DNA from: Armatimonadota bacterium
GTDB lineage: Bacteria > Armatimonadota > Armatimonadia > Armatimonadales > Capsulimonadaceae
Direction: 5' to 3'
Assembly: GCA_003134215.1 (NCBI GenBank)
Contig: PLAD01000222.1
Location: 2,722-36,536 of the forward strand
Length of the DNA: 33,815 nt
Part shown: positions 1 through 7,768 of the stretch, piece by piece
Numbering within the stretch: the first letter of the stretch is position 1
How the letters are laid out: each line of letters opens with the position of its first letter
Notes under the pieces: generated by a model
The model's database searches: none
Told to the model about the DNA's origin: nothing
The model's input: the letters and a program-made list of their open reading frames with translations, nothing else
Position numbers and translations under genes: made by a program

Positions 1-23
1 CACTTCCTACAGGCTGCTGCCAT

Positions 24-686
24 CTAGCTCTCGGCGATAACCGAATGTTCTGGCTGAGCTTGAATCTCAGATGTCGTCGGTAATCGCTTGGAGCGCATCA
101 GTCGCGGCAGCAGGATGCCTTCGTATTTTGAAGCGTAAGCAACGGCATTTCCAACGACAATGCCGAAGATCGCGCCGATCAGCACCTGATAGACAAAATG
201 CTCGCGGATCTCGACTCGGGACCAGCCTACAGCGACCGCTATAGCAAATGCGTACGGCGAAAGCTTTGGGAACTTATGCAGCAGAAGGGACGATACGGCG
301 AAGGCAGTGAGCGAGTGTCCGCTCGGAAATCCGTGCATGGCGCCGTCGGGACGACGAAGTGGGACGAGCTTAAACCCGAGGCTGAGAATCGCGCAGCACA
401 ACGTAATATCCCACACGCCCCACGAGAGGTCCGGGCGGTTCAATTTCCTGGCAATCAGGAAAAAAAGCGCCGCTGTGGCGGCGAGCATGCAGTTGTAGAT
501 ACTGTACCAGTGCTCTCCCAGAGCCCGCCCGACCATGCAGACCTTATGTGTCGGGATTATGGCAAAGCAGCAGGCAAAAGCTAACGCGGCAAAGGCCAGC
601 AGCGGTTGAGCATAAGTTTTAAGTGATGGACCTCCAACTATTGCGGCAGTTGAATGGGTCCCAGGTACTATTTCGCGATCGTTCAT
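24..686 (-). CDS. PAP2-family (phosphatidic acid phosphatase-like) membrane protein
   Basis: A 220-residue protein with several hydrophobic segments and the three-part PAP2 signature: K106-x5-RP, PSGH at 121-124 and SR-x5-H at 156-163. Members of this family remove phosphate from lipid phosphates such as phosphatidate or undecaprenyl pyrophosphate at the membrane. Two details are odd. The first motif is one residue shorter than the usual K-x6-RP. The acidic residue that normally follows the catalytic His by four positions is Gln167. The nucleophile His163 and the PSGH His124 are present, so activity is possible but not certain. The gene is followed, on the same strand, by the window edge; upstream of it is the unrelated oxidoreductase gene, 134 bases away. 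The ATG start at 686 lacks a strong Shine-Dalgarno sequence. Family assignment is fairly secure; the substrate is unknown. Confidence 0.85.
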   Translation of the reverse strand: MNDREIVPGTHSTAAIVGGPSLKTYAQPLLAFAALAFACCFAIIPTHKVCMVGRALGEHWYSIYNCMLAATAALFFLIARKLNRPDLSWGVWDITLCCAILSLGFKLVPLRRPDGAMHGFPSGHSLTAFAVSSLLLHKFPKLSPYAFAIAVAVGWSRVEIREHFVYQVLIGAIFGIVVGNAVAYASKYEGILLPRLMRSKRLPTTSEIQAQPEHSVIAES

Positions 687-820
687 ACAGCAAAGAGCCT
701 GTCAAGAATTTTGATCGATTGGAGTCGGCTTTTCAATTATTGCATGGCGGTCTGACTTTCACCGCGCATCTCATCGGCCCAGATCGGTTTTTTAACGTTG
801 GCCGCTAGAGTGTTCGTTTC

Positions 821-1837
821 TCAAAGTGCAACTGGTATTCTCTGACGGGTCTCCGACGATTCTATGGCGGCGAATACCATGGCAAGCGACTTGATATTGT
901 CGTGGCATTCTCCCATGGGTGTAGCCCCGGTCTTGAGCGCGTTCAGGAAGTCCTGAATTGAACCAGCGATACCGCTGGGCTCTTCGACTACCTCGGCGGT
1001 CAACGGCGTGATCGCTCGAATAAAACCCTCTTCACCGGACACCAGTTCAGCCGTCGGGGGGTGATCGCCGACACCGTCCCAGGTCGCTGTTCCTTTGGCG
1101 CCGACTGCTCTCCACTCTGCTTCCCAGCTTGTCGCCTGCCCCTCGCTGCACCAGGAGCCACGATAGGTATAGCGCAGGCCGCCGACCATCTCGAAAATTG
1201 CTGTCGCGCTCACATCGCCGGAATACCAGCTCCAGGGCGGATTGAACTCCTCGCAATAGACGGCAACCGGGTCGCCGTTGCACAGATAACGCGCCGCGTC
1301 GAACGTGTGGATGGCCATGTCCAGGATCAAAGGACTTGCCATTTCGTCACGGAAACCGCCGAAATGAGCGCCGATGTAGAAGTCGGAATTGAGAATTCCG
1401 AGCGGACCAACTTTTTCAATCAAGCTGCGGTACGCGGAAAGGTTTTTGTCGTACCGCCGGCTCTGGCTGACCATATACAGCTTGTCGGATTTTTCGGACG
1501 CCGCCACCATTTCGCGCGCCTCGGCCATTGACGCCGCCATCGGCTTCTCGCCCAGAACGGGAACACCGGCCTTCAGGGAGGTAAGGGTAACCTCCTTGTG
1601 CGATTCAGGAATCGTGACATCAACCACGAAATCCGGTTTGACCTCGGCGATCGCTTTCTCCAGGTCGCTTCCCGTGTAGGCGCTAATACCGATTTTGTCA
1701 GCAGCGCTCGCCGCCGCATCGGGCCGAATATCTACCCATCCGCCGATTTCAACCTGATTGGAAATAGACTTAAGATTGCTTCCCCACGCCTGTCCCATGG
1801 CGCCCGCGCCGACGATCACTGCTTTGAAAGTGCTCAA
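821..1837 (-). CDS. Gfo/Idh/MocA family NAD(P)-dependent oxidoreductase
   Basis: A 338-residue protein of the usual family length. The N-terminal Rossmann fold shows G10-A-G-A-M-G15, followed by the family EKP motif at 97-99, whose Lys normally contributes to catalysis. A D173-x3-H177-x2-D180 pattern fits the conserved C-terminal active-site segment. These enzymes oxidise or reduce sugars, inositols or related polyols with NAD(P). The substrate cannot be read from sequence. The start is TTG, chosen because AGGA lies about ten bases upstream and the glycine motif follows at the expected distance; no ATG fits better. It is on the same strand as the PAP2 gene but separated by 134 bases, so an operon is not evident. 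Confidence 0.9.
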   Translation of the reverse strand: MSTFKAVIVGAGAMGQAWGSNLKSISNQVEIGGWVDIRPDAAASAADKIGISAYTGSDLEKAIAEVKPDFVVDVTIPESHKEVTLTSLKAGVPVLGEKPMAASMAEAREMVAASEKSDKLYMVSQSRRYDKNLSAYRSLIEKVGPLGILNSDFYIGAHFGGFRDEMASPLILDMAIHTFDAARYLCNGDPVAVYCEEFNPPWSWYSGDVSATAIFEMVGGLRYTYRGSWCSEGQATSWEAEWRAVGAKGTATWDGVGDHPPTAELVSGEEGFIRAITPLTAEVVEEPSGIAGSIQDFLNALKTGATPMGECHDNIKSLAMVFAAIESSETRQRIPVAL

Positions 1838-1922
1838 AATCCAGTTCCTTTAGAATGCTTGTCCCAGTGATTATATGAGTTTCGCGGAAGTTAGTCAATT
1901 AAATGACGGGGCATATCGCATA

Positions 1923-1952
1923 TTGCACGACGTCTCCGCAGTCGTGTATAAT
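1923..1952 (+). promoter_or_regulatory. Strong sigma-70-type promoter ahead of the tRNA-Gly fragment
   Basis: TTGCAC at 1923-1928 and TATAAT at 1947-1952 are 18 bases apart. An inverted pair CACGAC (1926-1931) and GTCGTG (1941-1946) sits within the promoter. Transcription would start near 1959, about 40 bases before the tRNA fragment. This suggests that the left copy was once the functional tRNA gene. Confidence 0.65.
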
Positions 1953-1997
1953 AGAGATCCACAAAGCACGTTCCAAACGAGCCGTCGTTTGAACTAT

Positions 1998-2037
1998 GCG
2001 GGAGTAGCTCAGTGGTAGAGCACCTACTTCCCAAGCA
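1998..2037 (+). pseudogene. tRNA-Gly(CCC) 5' half, broken after the anticodon loop
   Basis: Forty bases match the 5' part of the intact tRNA-Gly at 7769-7840, with a single difference at 2026 (A instead of G in the anticodon stem). The match covers the 5' acceptor strand, D arm, and the anticodon arm through AAGCA, then stops abruptly; no variable loop, T arm or 3' acceptor strand follows. A good promoter lies just upstream. The break at the anticodon is the kind of place where site-specific integrases cross over, so this may be the left junction of an integrated element whose right junction is the intact tRNA. A simple partial duplication is the alternative. Confidence 0.8.
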
Positions 2038-2353
2038 AACCCCTTAGTTTTAGTAATATCCTAGTATAAATAGCCCCCTTCGGTACAATCATTGTATCCG
2101 GCGGGGCTCGAAGATCTTCACGAGAGGACATTTCATAACTCCTTATTGACAGAATGCTCTATCGGAAGGAATTATCTACCGGCCGGAAACGCGGCGGCTA
2201 TTTGACGCTTACATTGCGCACACCATATGCCCCCAAGTTCTCAGAATACATAATCTGTCGATACGTTCCATGCAATTGATGTTTACCATCGGTACCATGC
2301 AGCTTATAATGGCGTTGTCGTGAGCCAAGTCTAAGCTACTGCCAAGATAGAGT
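2038..2353. other. Non-coding stretch inside the left edge of the island
   Basis: I see no convincing open reading frame here on either strand. It holds the 37-base imperfect inverted repeat at 2072-2108 and the sequence just downstream of the pseudogene on the minus strand. No integrase or transposase remnant is recognisable. Confidence 0.5.
2072..2108. repeat. 37-base imperfect inverted repeat (hairpin)
   Basis: The outer arms are AGCCCC and GGGGCT; the inner arms are GGTACAAT and ATTGTATC around a single central C. Sixteen of eighteen positions can pair, counting G-T pairs. There is no T-run on either side, so a standard intrinsic terminator is not clear. It lies 35 bases inside the tRNA break, so it could be a terminator for the leftward pseudogene or an element-end structure. 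Confidence 0.6.
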
Positions 2354-3295
2354 TTACGGATTTGCCGTCTTTATAACAAGCTGACCCGAGTTGTCTAAGA
2401 CTGATATAAATGGGTTACTCGAATCCGCACCAGTATAATCCTGATGTGAGCCGTCAAAGCCATCAAAGTGCACTTTCCACGTCCCGTCAGGATAGGGAAC
2501 GGATTGCGAATCTCCCCAATTAAGATTGACCGGCGTGGCGATTGTAACTGGGGGAGCCGTCTGCTACTGACTTTCTGTAAAAGCGATTGAGAACCGAATC
2601 TTTCCCGATGTGCCAAATCTGTGGTGTACCGTTGTGACTTGATACACGACTTGATTACCATTGTCGCTCTGAAACGAAATACTGTAATCGCCTTCGTTTG
2701 GACTTCCCTTGAAAATTTGTTCTGAATGTTGAACTACCTGCCAACCTGAATCGGGACTTACACTATAGGTATTTGTATGGTCATCGTTCCGGCCATCACT
2801 GCCAGAAGTCTGATAGTAATCTGTTGTACGATAAGTCCGGGTTACGGTATTCGGCGCTGGTGTTTAAGTATAGTAGACAGTAATGTTGCCTGGACTACCA
2901 GGTAGTTCACCGATTAATATATTGTAGGTATCCGTGTTGCGATGCTTTTCAATACCAAGCAATGCAGTCGTTTGCCATGGAACGGTAAGTGATCCGTGTA
3001 CATAGCCGAATTGGTGTGTCCCGGCAGGTGTTCCAGCCTCTAGAATGTCGCCGGACGGCACCAGAAACTTTAGAGACTGTGTTGTATTTTGAGCGGCTGT
3101 TTATGTGTGTCCACTAATTGTCAAGGTCGGGGTAAATCCACTTGTTGCAGCGAATTCGAAGTTCCCCTGCATAGAAATCGATATAATGGAGTGCCCGGTG
3201 TTGACCCGAATGACCACATAAGGTGCATTGGTGGCAAGCTGTGAGATAGAGAGTAAGCATCCGGCGGGAATTGCGAAGATCAACTCCTTGGGCAT
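2354..3295 (-). pseudogene. Secreted or surface beta-rich protein, interrupted by three in-frame stops
   Basis: One minus-strand frame reads as protein-like sequence from the ATG at 3295 to a TAA at 2354, broken only by TAA at 3101-3103, TAA at 2864-2866 and TAG at 2564-2566. No frameshift is needed. The translated segments are rich in Thr, Ser, Gly, Tyr and Asn with short hydrophobic strands, typical of beta-sandwich surface proteins; for example, one piece reads PDGTWKVHFDGFDGSHQDYT. The frame also stays open upstream of 3295 toward 3400, so the original start is unclear. Each stop is one C-to-T change from a Gln codon, which fits decay by point mutation. Stop-codon readthrough is the less likely alternative. 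I do not recognise the family. It follows the HicA-like gene on the same strand. Confidence 0.65.
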
Positions 3296-3375
3296 CGTTG
3301 CCCGACTCGCCCCAATCCGCTCGTAGGGAATAGCCGACGTGAGCGATGGACATACGAGCGGATGCGATAAGAATA

Positions 3376-3708
3376 TCAGCGCCGTCGTCTTCGAGGTTCC
3401 CTGGGCGCAGCATCAGGTTCAGGCAACTTTACAATTTGTCTGTCCAACAGATGCTGTCGTAATTGATCTGCCGTGAAGGGACATTCGATAAAATCTATCA
3501 TTTGCTCCTTCGAAAGGTTGCCAATTTGCTTTTGCCGCATCGAAAGCATACTGTCGTCGAACTGCTTTTCGCCATGACTAGTCCTAGTTCGCACAGATGA
3601 TTTCTTGCCGTCAAGCCAGTACCAGTACATATTATGATGCGTGGGATCTTCTTCGAAGCCCTTTGCTTGCAAAGCTTTCCTGAATTTGTCCGTGTCGTAT
3701 GTGGCCAT
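3376..3708 (-). CDS. HicA-like small protein (putative mRNA interferase toxin)
   Basis: A 110-residue protein. Residues 8-55 follow the HicA double-stranded-RNA-binding-like layout: an N-terminal helix ending in KGF, then T23-H24-H25 where classical HicA has the GSHH catalytic His, a strand segment MYWYWLDGKKSSVRTRT, then S44-H45-G. HicA toxins cleave mRNA and are neutralised by HicB. The protein is longer than classical HicA (about 60 residues), with an extra helical part containing IECPF and an Arg-rich tail. The ATG overlaps the stop of the upstream 356-residue gene by one base (TAATG), so the two are translationally coupled. Similar small proteins with THH...SHG...DD are widespread from memory, often labelled HicA-like; toxicity here is inference. 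Confidence 0.6.
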   Translation of the reverse strand: MATYDTDKFRKALQAKGFEEDPTHHNMYWYWLDGKKSSVRTRTSHGEKQFDDSMLSMRQKQIGNLSKEQMIDFIECPFTADQLRQHLLDRQIVKLPEPDAAPREPRRRRR

Positions 3709-4778
3709 TAGGCGATTTCCTCCACGGCGTCAACATCGTCGTCAATCAGATCCCTAAGGTCAATAGCGTCCTCAGTCAAGTTTTTATCCAACTCGCCAAT
3801 CAGTCCGTCGTAGAGAAAGGCAAATTCCTCATGGAGTTGATACACGGCTTGTTGACGATCTGAAGAAAAGGCGACAATACCGTATTTTGGACATTCGTAG
3901 ACCCAAAGCTCATTTCGATACGCCGGGAAACAACTGACCGGGGCAACTAGCTTAAAACGCCGCTTTTGCCACATGAACGAACCAATATTGAATGGAGAAA
4001 GATCAACTGTTGAAACATCGTATACATCGTCAACCTGCCGTACTGACCCATCGTAATTGAGTTGAACGCTCCCTATGACCTCTACGACTGAACCAGCAAC
4101 CAATTGCGATATCTGTTCTTCCATGTCCGAAGGATACAGACATAGTATTTCCCGAAAGGCATGTCTGACGACAATATGCCGTGAACCAGCCTTTACACGG
4201 ATTTCTACTAAATCACCTACAATTCGTTGAACGTCAGCTTCAGATGAAGAAGATGATAACTCAAAATAATTGCTGATCTGGTGCCTAGTCAGCGGAGTAA
4301 GCACTGCCTTGAAGACACCGGTACCGTTGCCAATAAAGACCGACAAACCTTCATCGTCTCGTGGACACATCTGCTGAAGAGACTTGAGGGTTCTTGCTCT
4401 TCCAACGGAATCTGGCATGAGACGTATAAGCTCATTGTCATTCTTGTTATTAATCGCAGACACTACATTCGGTAAGTCTTGGATGGCCTCAACCCCTAAA
4501 TCGGGCATTCCCGGAAGAACAGGATTGCTGCCAAGTTCCGAAGTTAGCGTAAGGCTTCCGGCTTCCGTCTTGGATAGAAACAGTTCGCACGATGCCCGAA
4601 TATAGCTTGGCCATGTTCCACGTGAAGCCACGCCACTCGTACTCTTCGATAGCGCAAGATTGTATAGCGTGGTCTGGGCAGCACCAAGCTTCGAAGCTAG
4701 GGCAGCGAACGAAATGCGCCCTTCGCTAACGGCTTCACCATCTAATTTAATTGTAAGCGTACGCTCGGTAGTTGCCAT
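3708..4778 (-). CDS. Hypothetical protein with possible C-terminal HicB-like domain; partner of the HicA-like gene
   Basis: A 356-residue soluble protein; I do not recognise a full-length family. The N-terminus begins with a short strand (LTIKLDGEAV) followed by a helix. A Ser-rich linker lies near residue 195. The C-terminal part, roughly 289-345, reads VYECPKYGIVAFSSDRQQAV followed by a helix and a Leu/Asp-rich helix; this strand-turn-strand-helix pattern resembles the partial RNase-H fold of HicB antitoxins. It is encoded first and overlaps the HicA-like gene by one base. In type II modules the first, larger, acidic protein is usually the antitoxin. If so, this one is more than twice the size of ordinary HicB. 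A C-terminal Asp/Glu-rich tail adds to the acidic character. Function inferred from context only. Confidence 0.55.
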   Translation of the reverse strand: MATTERTLTIKLDGEAVSEGRISFAALASKLGAAQTTLYNLALSKSTSGVASRGTWPSYIRASCELFLSKTEAGSLTLTSELGSNPVLPGMPDLGVEAIQDLPNVVSAINNKNDNELIRLMPDSVGRARTLKSLQQMCPRDDEGLSVFIGNGTGVFKAVLTPLTRHQISNYFELSSSSSEADVQRIVGDLVEIRVKAGSRHIVVRHAFREILCLYPSDMEEQISQLVAGSVVEVIGSVQLNYDGSVRQVDDVYDVSTVDLSPFNIGSFMWQKRRFKLVAPVSCFPAYRNELWVYECPKYGIVAFSSDRQQAVYQLHEEFAFLYDGLIGELDKNLTEDAIDLRDLIDDDVDAVEEIA

Positions 4779-4867
4779 AATACTTGCCCAAAAAGTAGCT
4801 TGCTAACCGAATATTTGCTTGGTCGATGCGATTTTCGCTGATGCAAAGGACGAATTCTGCATTGTAC

Positions 4868-4882
4868 CCTTCTGAACGAAGG
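4868..4882. promoter_or_regulatory. Short inverted repeat upstream of the HicB-like gene
   Basis: CCTTC-TGAAC-GAAGG lies about 90 bases before the start codon at 4778. On the minus strand it sits between a TTGCAC and a TACAAT, but those two are 20 bases apart, longer than ideal for a promoter. It could be an autoregulatory operator of the two-gene module. No protein-binding consensus is known for this family, so this is a suggestion. Confidence 0.35.
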
Positions 4883-4946
4883 CTTAGTGCAAGATTTTGA
4901 TAGCCACACCTTATATTCCACGATTGGAGGGCTAGCGCTAGTCAAT

Positions 4947-4965
4947 AATCCCGTTCGGGAATATT
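4947..4965. promoter_or_regulatory. HipB operator-like site O3
   Basis: AATCCCGTTCGGGAATATT, the most symmetric of three related sites upstream of hipB (TCCCG-TT-CGGGA core). HipB-type antitoxins bind such short palindromes to repress their own operon. It lies 110 bases before the hipB start and could also influence the divergent HicB-like gene. Confidence 0.7.
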
Positions 4966-4996
4966 TTTTGAAGTCGCACATCCTTCATCATAAAAT

Positions 4997-5015
4997 AATC
5001 CCTGACGGTAATATT
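4997..5015. promoter_or_regulatory. HipB operator-like site O2
   Basis: AATCCCTGACGGTAATATT shares the TCCC-n4-GG-n-A layout and the AATATT tail with O3 and O1, but its palindrome is weaker. It lies 50 bases downstream of O3, roughly five helical turns. Confidence 0.65.
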
Positions 5016-5036
5016 TAGTTGGTTTTGCCTCTTGAC

Positions 5037-5045
5037 TGGTATAAT
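5037..5045 (+). promoter_or_regulatory. hipBA promoter, extended -10
   Basis: TGGTATAAT (TGn-TATAAT) lies about 30 bases before the hipB ATG. No well-placed -35 element is visible, which suits an extended -10 promoter. The O1 operator starts at the very next base, so a bound HipB would block polymerase. Confidence 0.6.
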
Positions 5046-5064
5046 ATTCCCGTTCGGTAAACAT
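5046..5064. promoter_or_regulatory. HipB operator-like site O1
   Basis: ATTCCCGTTCGGTAAACAT has the same CCCGTTCGG core as O3. It directly abuts the extended -10 element and ends 11 bases before the hipB ATG, the expected place for repression. Confidence 0.7.
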
Positions 5065-5075
5065 TTAACATTACC

Positions 5076-5315
5076 ATGAAATACACTCCCGCACAACTAG
5101 GCAAACTGATACGATCTACCCGCAAGTCGCTCCGAGTGACGCAGGAGCAACTCGCCATGACTGCCGGAACGGGCTTGCGATTCATAATCGACCTCGAAAA
5201 AGGGAAGCCGACGTGCGAAATTGGCAAGGCGCTCACCGTGCTGCAAACCCTCGGTATTGATATGACGTTGGTGCCGCCAAAGAATAGCGTCGAAGGTGAA
5301 GCGGAGGCGCAGTGA
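5076..5315 (+). CDS. hipB: HipB-like antitoxin, HTH (Xre-type) transcriptional regulator
   Basis: A 79-residue protein, normal for HipB. Residues 7-62 form an Xre-type helix-turn-helix: LGKLIRSTRKSLRVTQEQLA then a recognition helix beginning around GLRFIIDLEKGKPT. HipB binds and neutralises the HipA kinase and represses the operon. Three operator-like palindromes lie just upstream. The stop TGA overlaps the start of hipA, so the pair is translationally coupled. The C-terminal tail (VEGEAEAQ) is acidic, as in many HipB proteins. The ATG at 5076 is well placed after the O1 operator. Confidence 0.9.
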   Translation: MKYTPAQLGKLIRSTRKSLRVTQEQLAMTAGTGLRFIIDLEKGKPTCEIGKALTVLQTLGIDMTLVPPKNSVEGEAEAQ

Positions 5316-6559
5316 TGGCTCGAACCCTCGATGTATACCTCCACCATAACCTCGTCGGGCACCTTATCCAGGATGACCACGGCGACATGGTGTTCGATTA
5401 CGCTGAAAGTTGGCTGAGCCGACCGAACGTCATCGCCCTTTCTAACTCACTGCCGCTTCGTGCCGAGCGCTTCGGTCGCAACGAATGCCGTGGCTATTTT
5501 GGCGGTATCCTGCCGGAATCGGATAAGAGGGATATCATCGCCAGAAACCTAGGCATAAGCTCTAAGAACGATTTCGCAATGCTGGAGCGCATCGGCGGCG
5601 AATGCGCCGGTGCGGTGACATTCGTTGCCCCAGGCGAGGATCTGCCTGAGGACCAAGACCGTTACCGCATACTAAGTGGTTCTGAATTGGCGGATATCCT
5701 TCGCTCACTGCCTCGCCGACCGCTCATGGCCGGAGCCGACGATGTTCGCCTTTCGCTGGCAGGTGCGCAGGACAAGATTGCAGTCCGTATCGTCGGCGAC
5801 GAAATATCGATTCCCCTCGGCGGAGCGCCAAGCACCCACATTCTGAAGCCAGCCATCGAGCGGTTTCAAAGTGTCGTTTTCAACGAATCGTTCTGCATGA
5901 CCCTTGCCCAACGAATCGGGCTGCCGGTCGCCCATGTGGAAACAGGCAAGGTTGAGGATATCGATTATCTCGCCGTTAAGCGTTACGACAGGAACTTCAC
6001 GGATGCGGGGACATTGGAGCGGCTTCACCAAGAGGACTTTTGCCAGGCACTCGGGATTGCCTCCGAACAGAAATATCAGAACGAGGGTGGTCCCTCACTT
6101 CAGCAATCCTTCGAACTGGTCCGTGAAACGTCGGCACTGCCTGTCATCGACCTAACGACTTTGCTCGATGGCGTTCTCTTCAACTTCCTAATTGGCAACA
6201 ACGACGCCCATGGCAAGAACTTTTCGCTTCTTCGCACGATTGTAAGCGGGAAGGCCACGATTCGCCTCGCCCCGTTCTATGACCTTCTGAGCACCGCCTT
6301 TTATCCCGAGCTATCAACGAAGATGGCGATGAAGTTCGGCGGCGAGTACGACTCTGAGAAAGTCGTAGCAAAACACTTCGACAGATTCGCCCAAGATGCA
6401 AATCTTGGCAAGGCGATGGTAAAGCGGCGAGTGAAGGAAGAAGTGGAGGCGGTGATATCAACGCTGGCGACGATGCCGGTGGATAGGCAGGTCGCCGATG
6501 ACATCGCCTCGCTCATCCGGCGGCGTTGCGAGAAGACGTTGGTGCGGCTCGGAGATTGA
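5312..6559 (+). CDS. hipA: HipA-like serine/threonine kinase toxin
   Basis: A 415-residue HipA-family kinase. HipA phosphorylates glutamyl-tRNA synthetase in E. coli, halting translation and promoting persistence; the target here is not known. The sequence has an N-terminal subdomain (about 1-110); the autophosphorylation segment RLSLAGAQDK with Ser148; ATP-binding Lys179 in HILKP; the catalytic loop NNDAHGKN with Asp298; and the metal-binding Asp324 in APFYDLLS. All expected catalytic residues are intact. The start is either GTG 5312 or ATG 5315; the ATG (TGATG overlap with hipB) is more likely, giving 414 residues and moving each position down by one. The gene ends convergently 84 bases from the HATPase-type pseudogene. 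Confidence 0.93.
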   Translation: MMARTLDVYLHHNLVGHLIQDDHGDMVFDYAESWLSRPNVIALSNSLPLRAERFGRNECRGYFGGILPESDKRDIIARNLGISSKNDFAMLERIGGECAGAVTFVAPGEDLPEDQDRYRILSGSELADILRSLPRRPLMAGADDVRLSLAGAQDKIAVRIVGDEISIPLGGAPSTHILKPAIERFQSVVFNESFCMTLAQRIGLPVAHVETGKVEDIDYLAVKRYDRNFTDAGTLERLHQEDFCQALGIASEQKYQNEGGPSLQQSFELVRETSALPVIDLTTLLDGVLFNFLIGNNDAHGKNFSLLRTIVSGKATIRLAPFYDLLSTAFYPELSTKMAMKFGGEYDSEKVVAKHFDRFAQDANLGKAMVKRRVKEEVEAVISTLATMPVDRQVADDIASLIRRRCEKTLVRLGD

Positions 6560-6643
6560 ACCTTATTCGTCGGCCCGTCTAATCTTATGTGATTGTGGTC
6601 GAAAGGTGCGCCCTAATCTCAGCGCCAATACTTGATGGACCTA

Positions 6644-7590
6644 CTAACGCTGGCGCAGCGTATACACCGCCACCTTAACCCCCGTCCCGCTGATACCATA
6701 AACCGGCTCCGGCAATCCATGCCTACGCATCTCTTCGAACATGCGCCGGATGCCGCCAGTGGATTCCCGAACATATCCAGTCATGTCAGCTAATACACGG
6801 GCGATATGCGGGTTACGGGAATACCGAGCGTTTTGTATGTTCTGAACACGAACCAGCCCCGGTAGCCGACCAAGGCTTTCGACTTCCAGGCGATCCTCGA
6901 AAAGCGTCACCCGAATGCCGTCGCCCTGTAAACTGTAAGAACGGTGCGTCACTGCATTGACGATAGCTTCAAACCAGGCAAACTCGGGGAGAAGCGGGAT
7001 TCGTTCGAAACGACCACCCGGTACTTGGCGAATGACGGAGCCAAGCTTTTCCGCAACTAGTTCCCTTGTGGCGTCAATGATCTGCGGTATAGTTCCTTCG
7101 ATGCGGATGTCTTCAGACAGGTTCGACTGTGTTCCTGTTTCTACGGTCATTCCTCGGTACTGAAGGAAGCGCACATATGACCACACCGGCGTCGTGCGTC
7201 CAAAGAGCAGCCGTCCGGCTTGCGTAACGCCTGTTCGATTGCCGGTGCCGAGGTAAAGTCCACGGCTCCTCAGAAGTGCAGCGGTATCAGTAGCACCGAC
7301 CTTGTGCTTGTAAGCAGCGATAGCTTCGTCATTGAGGTCTTCCAGCGTCAGGTCGTGCACAATCGTTCCATCGCAAATTGACTCGCCCTTGTCGAACGCA
7401 AGGTCCCGCTCTTCGGTCGGCCCGAGCCGCCGGTTTTCGTCGCCGACACGAAGAAAACATTCGTGCTTCTTGTTGCGGTGGATTGCTCACCGGCCTCTTT
7501 ATCGAGCACGAGGATACGGTCATCCTCTCCTTTGTCATTCGTGCAATCGATATAAGCAACTGCATGACTAACGAAGCGTAGAATCGGTAG
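6644..7590 (-). pseudogene. AlbA_2/HATPase_c_4 ATP-binding regulator (COG2865-like), truncated and frameshifted
   Basis: The main frame (stop at 6644, GTG at 7360 a possible internal start) encodes the C-terminal half of a predicted DNA-binding regulator with a GHKL-type ATPase domain: FEAIVNAVTHRSY, DRLEVESLGRLPG and RNPHIARVL are typical of HATPase_c_4. The same frame stays open upstream to about 7485 and reads HECFLRVGDENRRLG, the end of an AlbA_2 (Schlafen-like) domain. A different frame then continues with AVAYIDCTNDKGEDDRILVL to 7590. So at least one frameshift lies near 7478-7490 and the N-terminal two-thirds of AlbA_2 is missing. It is probably a decayed remnant; a short protein from GTG 7360 (238 residues) could still be made. 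Confidence 0.75.
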
Positions 7591-7714
7591 TCATGGAGCT
7601 AGGAAGCGTCCTTGACAAGGCCCCTCGATAGGTTAGCAGGATTCTCCCAAACGCCCCTCGCTACCGATTTTCTGCCAAAAAAATGACCTAGACTCAAAAT
7701 CACCGTGCCGGACA

Positions 7715-7723
7715 TGGTAAAAT
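7715..7723 (+). promoter_or_regulatory. Extended -10 element upstream of tRNA-Gly
   Basis: TGGTAAAAT fits the extended -10 form; no clear -35 is seen. Initiation would fall roughly 40 bases before the tRNA. It is weaker than the promoter ahead of the broken copy at 1998. Confidence 0.4.
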
Positions 7724-7768
7724 AATCGAGTCCAGCACGTTTTGAGCGTGAGGGGCTATGTTACTTTT

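Noticed and set aside
3114-3413. 99-codon minus-strand frame upstream of and overlapping the beta-rich pseudogene
   Set aside because: The other frame in this region is more protein-like and continues downstream; this one has many Cys and His in a random-looking order.
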